This document shows positions 56,431 through 64,000 of a stretch of 64,000 nucleotides of DNA, in pieces. A program made the position numbers and the translations under genes. The stretch's first letter is position 1; each line of letters begins with the position of its first letter. The stretch is taken from assembly GCA_003184365.1 (NCBI GenBank), contig NKYR01000103.1, positions 62,001 to 126,000 of the forward strand. The letters run 5' to 3'. The notes beneath the pieces were generated by a model that ran no database searches, had not been told where the DNA came from, and saw only the letters and a program-made list of their open reading frames with translations. Source of the DNA: Evernia prunastri (lineage: Eukaryota > Ascomycota > Lecanoromycetes > Lecanorales > Parmeliaceae).

Positions 56431-57564
56431 GCGTGAGAAGTCGTGGAGAGTAGTAGGAGATTGGGTGATGCATATTACTTGTTCTCGAGTTGAGGGAATG
56501 GATGGTCAACCTCTCCACCGCTCCAACTTCGGTTTCGTAATTCCAACTAGCTTCGTGGCTCCATCTCCTCTTTCGATCAGGACTAGGAAAGGTCTTCAGC
56601 CATCAATCACTTCTCCGTGGTCAAGTAGGGTAAAGGACAGTAAAATATGCCTCGTTATCAGGACTGTTACTAGAGGGACAGAAAACTTGATGTATTTGCT
56701 TCTAGCTCTTCGGTTCATAATAGAAACGTTTCTCTTGTAGACGTGCCCTCTTGCGAGCTTTCGATGAATGTGACAGGGACGCGCTGCTATAGACCGTATC
56801 GTCAAGTAGCGGAGACCAATACGAGAGTAATATTACCTTTCTTACCTTGCCGTTGAATGAGTCTAACGCAGTGTCTTTTGAATTATGACCGCCCGGTTGG
56901 TAACTAGGCATAAAGCCCTCGGGGTGCGGAAAATAAACTGGGCTGAGGCGGGATTCTGAAGCCGTATAGCTCTTCAACTATTTAACGTGCGCTTTTATTC
57001 TGTATTAGAGAACTCTATGAATACTCGAGTAGAATATTCAATAAGCCAAAGGTTTTGAGATTAAGGCTGTCGCTGTCCAATTATAAAAGTTGGGAGAGAA
57101 TACATTTGGCCATTTTCGCGGCGCCTCAGCACCCCAGAGAAGCCTTTGTTGAATAATGTGGTATTGAGTGGACTAAGGATCTATGTAATGTAGGAAAGTA
57201 GGCTACCTACATGTAGTGTGGGATGCGCCAAGCCACTAATGCAGTAGGGCTGTTCGCCACTATTTCCAACAGCCTTGGTGGTCGGGAGCTAGCGGAACAA
57301 CCTTTTCCCGCCATTCTTAGTCATCAAAATCATATGAAACATACGCTAGTGAAACACGAGCAGGCAGTAGTGTGCCAAGATCAGTGCAACGAATATATCT
57401 ATGAAATTAAAACACACCATCCTTCAGACATCAAGTCTCTTGTTCTAGACACCCTATCGACCGATTTAAAGCTTATTGTTCCTTTGCTTGAGGAATATGT
57501 CGTCCGTTCCGCATCAATGACTGTAGACAGTACAGTCTAACGGGACATTCGCCTCATCACGAGT
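56431..57564. other. Intergenic between HSP31 and ALG11
   Basis: About 1.1 kb. Open frames at 56702-56977 (minus) and 57223-57540 (plus) have no domain; the latter ends just before the ALG11 start and probably lies in its 5' flank. Confidence 0.4.
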
Positions 57565-59244
57565 ATGTTGAACTTCGCAGTGGTTGTGTCTCTACTCATC
57601 ACCGCCCTGTATGTCACCAAGTGGCTCTTTACCCTCGCTGGAAGGATAGTTGGATGGCTTCTCATACGAAGGACGAAAGCATGCAGGAAATCTATTCTAG
57701 CCACAGCCAAGAGTGAAGAGGAGGACCTCGAGGAGAAAGAACGCGTCTCGGCAAAATCAGAAGACCCAGACTGGGTGGAAGTCGAAGGCCACCCTGGTGG
57801 ATCAGATACGAACGGAGGGCAGGCACCAGAAGACTGGGAAGGAGTAGTGGGGTTCCTCCACCCTTTCTGCAATGCTGGAGGCGGGGGCGAACGGGTTCTC
57901 TGGGCAGCCATCAAGGCGACGCAGAAACGCTGGCTCAAGGCCGTCTGCGTCGTTTATACTGGGGATCGGGATGCGACAAAATCTACCATCCTTGAAAGAG
58001 TAGAGCACCGCTTCAACATCCGCCTCCACCCCCCTACGGTCGTCTTTCTCTACCTACAAACGCGCCCTTGGGTTCTCAGCAGTACCTGGCCCCGTTTCAC
58101 TCTCCTCGGTCAAAGTCTCGGCTCTCTTATCATGGGCTACGACGCGTTTACTCTCGTTGTTCCGGACATCTTCATCGATACAATGGGCTACTCCTTCACA
58201 CTTGCACTGAGCAAGTATTTCTTTCCAAACACACCAACTGGAGCCTATGTACACTATCCAACGATCTCTACTGACATGCTCAACTCTCTCGACAGCGAGA
58301 AAGGAAAAGGGGTCAACGCGGGCACAGGGAAGGGTATCAGAGGCTTTGGCAAGCGCAAATATTGGCAGGCTTATGCCTATCTTTACAGCAGATCTGGCAG
58401 TGACGTGGATATTGTCATGACCAACTCTTCATGGACGCAAGCACACATCCAGTCATTATGGGGACTATATCGGTCAAAGCGACGAAAACCTCACGCTGTC
58501 GAAGTTCTCTTCCCACCCGTTGCCGTGGAAGAACTAGAAGAAGCTATTGAACTTGAAGGACCCAAAGCCATCCCTAGGGGGAAAACACTGCTCTACGTCG
58601 CCCAGTTCCGACCCGAAAAGAATCACGATCTCATTCTCCGCTCCTTCTCCAAGATGCTCCACTCGTCGACGAAGGCAGGGTTGAATGGCGCAAAGCTGGT
58701 CCTCATCGGTTCCGTGCGAGACAGCGACGATGCCAAGCGAGTCTATCAGCTCCGCTTGCTCGCGCACGAGCTGAAGATTGAGGGCGAGACCCAGTTCATC
58801 TGCGATGCCTCATGGCCCGAAGTCCTCGACTGGCTGCGGAAAAGCTGGGTCGGAGTCAACGGGATGTGGAACGAACATTTCGGCATCGGCGTCGTGGAGT
58901 ATCAAGCGGCGGGGCTGATCTGTGTGGTCAACGACAGCGGCGGACCCAAGGCTGATATCGTTGTTGACTTTGACGGTGGACCTACCGGTAAGCCAACACC
59001 TCTGTCTACCAAATGGGCGAGCCGAGCTTTGCTAACTCTTGCCGGGGCAGGCTACCACGCAAGCACGGAGTCCGAGTACGCGCATTGCTTCGCCGACGCG
59101 CTCTCAATGTCAGAAGAAGCGACATCGGCCATGCGGGCGCGGGCTCGGGCCTCGAGCAAGCGCTTCACGGAGGAGGCGTTCGCCGCGAAATGGGTCGAGC
59201 AACTGGGCAAACTCATAGAATTGCAGCGCTTAGCAACTGAATAG
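57565..59244 (+). CDS. ALG11: ALG11 alpha-1,2-mannosyltransferase
   Basis: Single exon, 559 residues. An N-terminal membrane helix (VVVSLLITALYVTKWLFTLA) anchors it in the ER. The GT4-type catalytic part starts with VGFLHPFCNAGGGGERVLW, diagnostic for ALG11, and includes GYSFTLALSKYFFPNTP, YVHYPTIS, TNSSWTQAHI, YVAQFRPEKNHDLIL and the acidic pair in EHFGIGVVE (E-x7-E). The enzyme adds the fourth and fifth mannoses from GDP-mannose to Man3GlcNAc2-PP-dolichol on the cytosolic face of the ER, a core step in N-glycan precursor assembly. Confidence 0.93.
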   Translation: MLNFAVVVSLLITALYVTKWLFTLAGRIVGWLLIRRTKACRKSILATAKSEEEDLEEKERVSAKSEDPDWVEVEGHPGGSDTNGGQAPEDWEGVVGFLHPFCNAGGGGERVLWAAIKATQKRWLKAVCVVYTGDRDATKSTILERVEHRFNIRLHPPTVVFLYLQTRPWVLSSTWPRFTLLGQSLGSLIMGYDAFTLVVPDIFIDTMGYSFTLALSKYFFPNTPTGAYVHYPTISTDMLNSLDSEKGKGVNAGTGKGIRGFGKRKYWQAYAYLYSRSGSDVDIVMTNSSWTQAHIQSLWGLYRSKRRKPHAVEVLFPPVAVEELEEAIELEGPKAIPRGKTLLYVAQFRPEKNHDLILRSFSKMLHSSTKAGLNGAKLVLIGSVRDSDDAKRVYQLRLLAHELKIEGETQFICDASWPEVLDWLRKSWVGVNGMWNEHFGIGVVEYQAAGLICVVNDSGGPKADIVVDFDGGPTGKPTPLSTKWASRALLTLAGAGYHASTESEYAHCFADALSMSEEATSAMRARARASSKRFTEEAFAAKWVEQLGKLIELQRLATE

Positions 59245-60826
59245 AACAACTAGATACCCCCCTCCCCCACATAATTCCATCAAGCTCCACGCTAGATACC
59301 CCTCGAAGCATCAGACATACAAAACAGTACAGCACAGCACAGTCACGTCGTACAGTAACCCGCTCGATATCCGGCACAGCCTTCTCCACCCCCTATTGAT
59401 CTCGTGTACCCAGAGCATATACGCCACTACCCCAACCGTATTCCGGCATCCAGAACCCCCCCTCCTCCAACCGGGCATCCTCCATCCCGAACTCCCCCTT
59501 TGCCCCTCGCCGCCAGCCAACTCCCATCCCAGACCCCCAATGCCCCCAAGCACTATACCTCCCGCCCTTAATCTCATAAGAACCTTCCCCCACCTCTACC
59601 CCTAAGTGCCCTTTAGCCCTCCTCGCTAGCCCCTCCCCCCAAAACCTCAATCTCCCCCTCTACCCGAGAACCCCCAATATCCCCCGCTACCCGAGAACCC
59701 CCAACAACCTCCACGCTCCACGCTCCACGCTCCACGTCCGATCCCTCCACCCGATCTCCCTTCCTTCTCTTCCCCACATCCGGCCCGACACCAGGGCTGC
59801 AACTGAAGGCTAGGTAGGCCTCGCAAGGCATTTGTGCCCGTTCGTTAGCGGAGGAGGATGGGAAGGTGGTAGAGGAGGAGGATGTGGAGGTAAAGGGGGA
59901 GGTGAAAGGGGGGGGGGGATAATGACGAGAATGGAGGAGGATGATGATGATGAGGAAGAGGAAGAGGGATGATGGCGATGGGAATGATGATGGGAGTGGT
60001 GATGGTGAGAAGTGATGAGAGTGATGGAGACGAGACTTGATAATGATGGTGAGAGTGGTAAGGGTGGTGGTGAGTGTGGTGATGTTGGGATTATCATTTG
60101 GGAAGTTATTTTAGGTAGGACATAATGGCGCCGGGTTTGGACATCGCGGTGGAGGACATGCGTGGTGTTAGGATGACAGAGTTGGTCGTCGGGGGTAGGC
60201 ATCAACCACAGCCGCGAGCGGCGGGCAGCTTGGTCTGGTCTAAAGTAAGACGGGTGCACCGTTGCTGCGTAGATACAGTGAGTACGTACCGCCCAGAAAA
60301 GGTCTAGGGAGACGACGAGATGGAGGGCATTTGAAAATGCTTCTGCTTCGGACCTTTTTCAGGCTCAGTCATGTCACGGGGAGCTGTTTTAGACAAATGG
60401 GATTTTTCCCGTTCCATGAAAACTTGTGGAATGGACCATCGCGATTGGGCAATTTGGATGAGAGAGTGCGGCGGAGATTTTCCGCTGCTTAGTTATTATA
60501 CAAATCTAAGCATGAGCATTGAGGGGTGGGTGCGTCGGATCTCCGATGCTAAGCGTTCGAAAGGATTTTGAGAACGCTAAATAGTCTGATGCAGGGTCAA
60601 GGATCAGGGGGCGGAACATTAGCTGAAAGCCACGTAGCTTCGTGTTGGATGGATGGGAGCTATTTCCGAAACGACGGCGGGCAAGAGAGAGAGAGCGAGA
60701 TATATATATATGCGTGGAGCACATAGAGCTCGTTCGTTTTGACTTGCAATACTTCGTGGTTCATACACGCACAGAACCAGTATTCCTAATCTATCGTCAT
60801 CACAATTCCGCGGGCATCCGGGCATC
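59245..60826. other. Low-complexity intergenic region
   Basis: A C-rich stretch (59250-59780) is followed by a purine-rich tract of GAGG, GGT and GAT-type repeats (59850-60090). Long open frames here on either strand have simple-repeat composition and are not believable genes. A (GA)n/(TA)n patch occurs at 60685-60710. Confidence 0.6.
59853..60092. repeat. Purine-rich simple repeat tract
   Basis: Imperfect GGAGGA, GATGATGAT and GGTGGT arrays with a G9 run near 59908. Confidence 0.7.
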
Positions 60827-61319
60827 ATGTCGACCCGTGTTCAAGATCCGCACCCTTTCCCCGGCGTAAGCCTTCACGTCAGCATCACCGTCGCTCCCGA
60901 GAACGTTGACAGGTTCCTCGCCGCCCTCAAGCCCTGCTTCGACGCCGTGACCGCGGAGCCGGACTGTACCTTCTTCGAAGTCTTTCACGATGCGGACGAT
61001 CCCGGGCATTTTCGATTCGTCGAGGACTGGAGTAAGGATGTGGAGTGGTTTGTAAAGGTAATGTGACCAAGCCCGCTAGATGCTCATTTGGCGCCGAGTT
61101 TGCACACGGTGATTGTGGTGTTGCGGGAAATCCACAATACCAGATCCGCTAACAGACCTGCGTGCTGGACAGGAGCAATTGACTAAAGAGTATTATAAGC
61201 CATACCTCGAAGCGACTGAGCCTTTGTGGATCAAGCCGAGGGACTTCAAATTCTTCAATAGGATGCCTGCTGGGTGGATGAAGGCCAAGCCGGAAAACGT
61301 TTCAGATGGACGAATGTAG
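60827..61319 (+). CDS. Antibiotic biosynthesis monooxygenase (ABM) domain protein
   Basis: Exons 60827-61057 and 61173-61319 join in frame to 125 residues; the intron is 115 nt (gtaatg...gacag). The small ferredoxin-like ABM domain is seen in VSLHVSITVAPENVDRFLAA, CTFFEVFHDADDPGHFRFVE and DWSKDVEWFVK, followed after the intron by LTKEYYKPYLEATEPLW. Members are cofactor-free oxygenases or simply small dimeric alpha/beta barrels; in fungi many accompany polyketide genes, but no such genes are near. Confidence 0.8.
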
Positions 61320-61612
61320 TGTTGCATCAAGAATGGGATTTGCAAGGACAGAAGCCCAAAGAAAAGAGATTCCGCATGGACAATTCCATTTGTGGTGGGC
61401 GTAACTATGGGGAACAATCGCTGGCTGCATGTGAAAAGGCAAGCCCACTCAAGCAGTTGACCTGGCATCATATTCAATAACATCATTCATGTCTCGGTTC
61501 CAAGCGGAATATATTGATTCCTTCAAGCAGTCTTGAACAAAAGTGGCTTCGATTTGATGTCATGCCCGATACCATGAACCCTTTCACGATTTGAAGCTCA
61601 AAGGTCTTTCTA

Positions 61613-62530
61613 TTAACTGGTTTCTCCGAGTAGCACCTTGAATCTATCCAGGTAGTTCGCCCAATCATTGGGATATTCTGATGCCCAGTCCCTTGTCCTT
61701 TGAACACACGAAAAATCGTCTACCATGTGTTTGGCATTCGTGGTGCCGTTGAGTACAATCACATTGTCTAAAGCCAGAACCAAAACGTACATAGCCTCAT
61801 AGGGAGTTAGTCCTATTTTTTCGGCCACACGCCCGACTTCTGGGCCGTGAACAATCTTTGGATTGGCCGACAACGTCCAGAAAGACTGAAAGATGATGCC
61901 CTTTTCGACACAGAAAGCGCGGACACCGACATCGAAATTTGTGGCGGGATAGAAACGATTTTGGACTATGGCTGGCTTGAATTCAGCTGCATCGTAGAGC
62001 TGTTCGAGTATACCCAGCATGACATTGGATATGCCCAAGTAACGGATCTTGTGGGGAACGTAGGTTTCGGCTGCTCGCCAGGCTTCGAGAGTTTCTGCCA
62101 TGGTGCGCAAAGGACTATGCAGCACCAGGCAATCGAGATACGTAGACTCGGAGCTGGACTCTTCCGCAGAGGGCCGCATGTTGTTGAGTGACGACCTAAT
62201 GGATGTGTGGACCTGTTCGGATATGCTAGCCGTGGGATTGTATGGCATTTTGTTGGGATCTTGCCCGTTGATCGACGTAAACTTGGTCTGGATGAAGAGA
62301 TCGTCCCGTGAGATTTTGCCTTCACTCAGTGCTCGTCGTATTCCCTGGCCAACGAGATCCTCTCGATAATGCTTCGGCTGAGCCGCAGTATCAATGCCCC
62401 TGAAGCCAGAGCTTATTGCTTGATAGACGAGGTCTGCCGTTCTTTCCTTCTTCCACGCGGTGCCGTAGAGAAACGCAGGGACTGCTTGTTTACCGTGTAA
62501 GAACAGAGTATCGAACAAAGCTGAAGGCAT
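61613..62530 (-). CDS. Aldo/keto reductase
   Basis: Single exon, 305 residues from the ATG at 62530. The catalytic tetrad of the family is visible: Asp in GFRGIDTA, Tyr in KHYRED, Lys in FIQTKFT and His in CLVLHSP. Later blocks IRYLGISNV, IVQNRFYP and the C-terminal YVLVLALDNVIVLNGTTN fit the TIM-barrel fold and the NADPH-binding end. It would reduce an aldehyde or ketone with NADPH; substrate unknown. It lies tail-to-tail with the ABM-domain gene, about 290 bp apart. Confidence 0.87.
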   Translation of the reverse strand: MPSALFDTLFLHGKQAVPAFLYGTAWKKERTADLVYQAISSGFRGIDTAAQPKHYREDLVGQGIRRALSEGKISRDDLFIQTKFTSINGQDPNKMPYNPTASISEQVHTSIRSSLNNMRPSAEESSSESTYLDCLVLHSPLRTMAETLEAWRAAETYVPHKIRYLGISNVMLGILEQLYDAAEFKPAIVQNRFYPATNFDVGVRAFCVEKGIIFQSFWTLSANPKIVHGPEVGRVAEKIGLTPYEAMYVLVLALDNVIVLNGTTNAKHMVDDFSCVQRTRDWASEYPNDWANYLDRFKVLLGETS

Positions 62531-63142
62531 GATGTCAATGACAGATGGCCCTGCGAAGGCTCGGCACTGTAGAATCAATGAGAAAGTGGTGTGTTAGGTG
62601 GAATGCTCGCTGCTTAGAGAAAATAAGACACTGCGAGATTGAAAGTGTGATAGAGCTATGGCGAACAAAGTAAGGTTTGACACGATTTAGACACTAAGAT
62701 ACTCCGGGGTTAGTGGTTCAAGTTCCCCTGACGTCCGAACGGTCTCCCGGGCGCGTGCAAAACACATGGAAAAGCTTGGCACTAACCCTAAAGTACAGTA
62801 GGTGAAAAGTTTTGATAACTTTAGTACAATGATATATCGCATCATTGGTGGAGATGCTAGGATTGATACTGATGTTAGATGATGAGGCTCTCAAATGAAC
62901 AGGTTTTAATGCTGAGGTAAGCTTTGTAATGCATTTGTAGACCGTAAAGCACACCGCAACTCTCATCCTCTTGGCTACTAAATTTCGCACCACCACCGTC
63001 CACAGCAGAGTGTCTGATCGCCGAGCCTACTATACAGACAGGCTTCCGTGAATCACCCTTGAACCTAAGTCAAGCTTGTTTGTGCACGATTTGTATCGTT
63101 GCTCGCAAAGGAGTTGGTGTGTCGTCAGCCTTCTTCCTCCTG
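62531..63142. other. Intergenic, divergent promoters of reductase and ATPase genes
   Basis: About 0.6 kb without a supported gene. GTGGTTCAAGTTCC at 62712 resembles a B box but no tRNA can be folded. Confidence 0.45.
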
Positions 63143-64000
63143 ATGGCGGATGTCGCGAGGGAATCTTTGCTGCGAGCTCGCCCACTCCTGTCCTCTCTGG
63201 TAGTCCGAGCGTGCTACGATTTCTATGGCCCACTGACATGGCCACTGCTTTACTATTCACTCCTCTACTTGGCCAAAGTCGCTACGAGGCTGGCGGACCT
63301 GGGCTTGACGCGAGAAGGTGAGATGACTCCAGTGCCTATCAAAGGTCAAAGTCTCTTCCCGATCTTTGCCCATGACAGCTTTGAAGCGACAACAGCAATT
63401 ATGGTTGCGATTCTTGGGGTACTGCTTTACGTACTTTTGTTGAGATACCGCTTGTTGGATAACGACTTCTGGAGAGGGATTCAGTCAACATCCCTAAGGC
63501 TTGGTAAAGCAAGTAAGACCGAAGAGGACAATCTCTCCCGCTTTGCGGACGAAGTCCCAGACAAATTACTTCGCACAGATGTCAAAAGTGGACTAAGTAA
63601 AAAAGAAGTTTTGGCCAGGCAAGAGGCGTAGGGCCCGAATGAGATATGGCATTCGAGGAATTGGGTCTCTGCGATATTGCGGCTCTCCCTCGGATCCACC
63701 AATCTGCTTCTCGAGGCAAGTACTACATAGAATCCGATAGTTAATACATCATTGACTACAAAAGGCTGCGGCTGTATTCGCCATTGTGTGCCATGACTGG
63801 TGGGAGTTGCTTGTTATGTGCGGACTCCTAGCGCTCAATGTCCGTGGTGTGATCCAGGCGATCCGAGATCACGATGAAATTGCTCGAGGCCTCGCAGGGA
63901 ACTATAATATCTGTGCAACCGTGTTACGAGAGGACAAAATCACCAACGTCGATGCCAAAGAGCTCGCACCGGGCGATATTATGCCCGTTTCGAAAGTACG
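63143..64000 (+). CDS. P-type (H+-ATPase-like) ATPase, 5' part, with an in-frame TAG; truncated by window end
   Basis: From the ATG at 63143 the protein begins with hydrophobic segments (PLTWPLLYYSLLYLAKVA, ATTAIMVAILGVLLYVLLL), then a cation-ATPase N-terminal motif ADEVPDKLLRTDVKSGLSKK. A TAG follows at 63629-63631, and the same frame continues GPNEMWHSRNW...LLLE. A probable GC-AG intron (gcaagt from 63715 to acaaaag at 63764) leads to AAVFAIVCHDWWELLVMCG, then NICATVLREDKITNVDAKEL and PGDIM, which match the second membrane pair and the start of the actuator domain of PMA-type proton pumps. The N-terminal hydrophobic extension is unlike ordinary PMA1. The stop and divergent loop residues suggest a decaying or unusual copy. 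The catalytic DKTGT region would lie outside the window. Confidence 0.55.

Noticed and set aside
59810..60259. 149-codon minus-strand frame rich in Pro, Ser and His
   Set aside because: It is the translation of the purine-rich simple repeat tract, not a protein-like sequence.
60827..62530. ABM protein and aldo/keto reductase as a metabolic gene pair
   Set aside because: They are convergent neighbours only; both families are common and nothing in the sequence ties them to one pathway.
1..64000. CRISPR arrays, bacterial operons or ribosome binding sites
   Set aside because: None seen; the gene structure is eukaryotic and the tandem repeats present lack a repeat-spacer pattern.

Overview
The window reads as nuclear DNA of a filamentous ascomycete (Pezizomycotina); the class cannot be fixed from sequence alone. 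Evidence: genes are split by short introns (mostly 45-115 nt, GTAAGT/GTATGT-like donors), the families are fungal (PEX2, a Kap120-type importin, ALG11, Hsp31, an AsaB/CmcJ-type tailoring enzyme, a 2EXR protein), there is a Tad-type LINE tail, and several relics carry mainly C-to-T/G-to-A changes and nonsense codons, as expected of RIP (repeat-induced point mutation).

Layout. 0-6.7 kb: a secreted Ser-rich surface protein, a 2EXR protein with a decayed tandem paralogue, and a possible small membrane protein interrupted by TGA. 7.1-13.9 kb: one five-exon, about 2,159-residue UvrD-like helicase of the TRANK1-like type. 14.9-21.2 kb: a small membrane protein, a DHA2-type MFS transporter with a one-base frame break, a monooxygenase relic and a small secreted protein. 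21.7-26.8 kb: a conserved divergent pair, PEX2 (minus) and the importin (plus). 28-30.4 kb: a possible small gene and a five-exon secreted protein with an internal duplication.

31-44 kb is mostly repeat-rich and AT-rich: a LINE 3' end, four tRNA-like T-arm repeats, two copies of a short inverted-repeat element (MITE), a solo-LTR-like insert and a 1,162-bp duplication bounded by single N bases. Two apparently intact genes lie inside it: an AsaB/CmcJ-like enzyme (34.5-35.6 kb) and a protein made of four 55-residue tandem repeats (36.7-37.4 kb).

45.3-50.4 kb holds the most interesting locus: a divergent pair in which a helical pore-forming-toxin-like gene (minus) faces a MACPF/perforin-like gene (plus) across an approximately 890-bp promoter region containing three 90-bp repeats. 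Each gene has one apparent break. A decayed P-loop NTPase gene and an HExxH metalloprotease-like gene follow. From 54.8 kb: a 734-bp inverted-repeat element, Hsp31, ALG11, a simple-repeat tract, an ABM-domain protein, an aldo/keto reductase and the start of a P-type ATPase that runs off the window and carries an in-frame TAG.

The housekeeping genes serve peroxisome biogenesis, nuclear import and N-glycan assembly. The accessory genes (MFS, AsaB-like, ABM, aldo/keto reductase, secreted proteins, pore-former pair) are dispersed and do not form a recognisable biosynthetic cluster. Gene structures were built by hand from splice signals and frame continuity; family names are recognition by eye, not database results.
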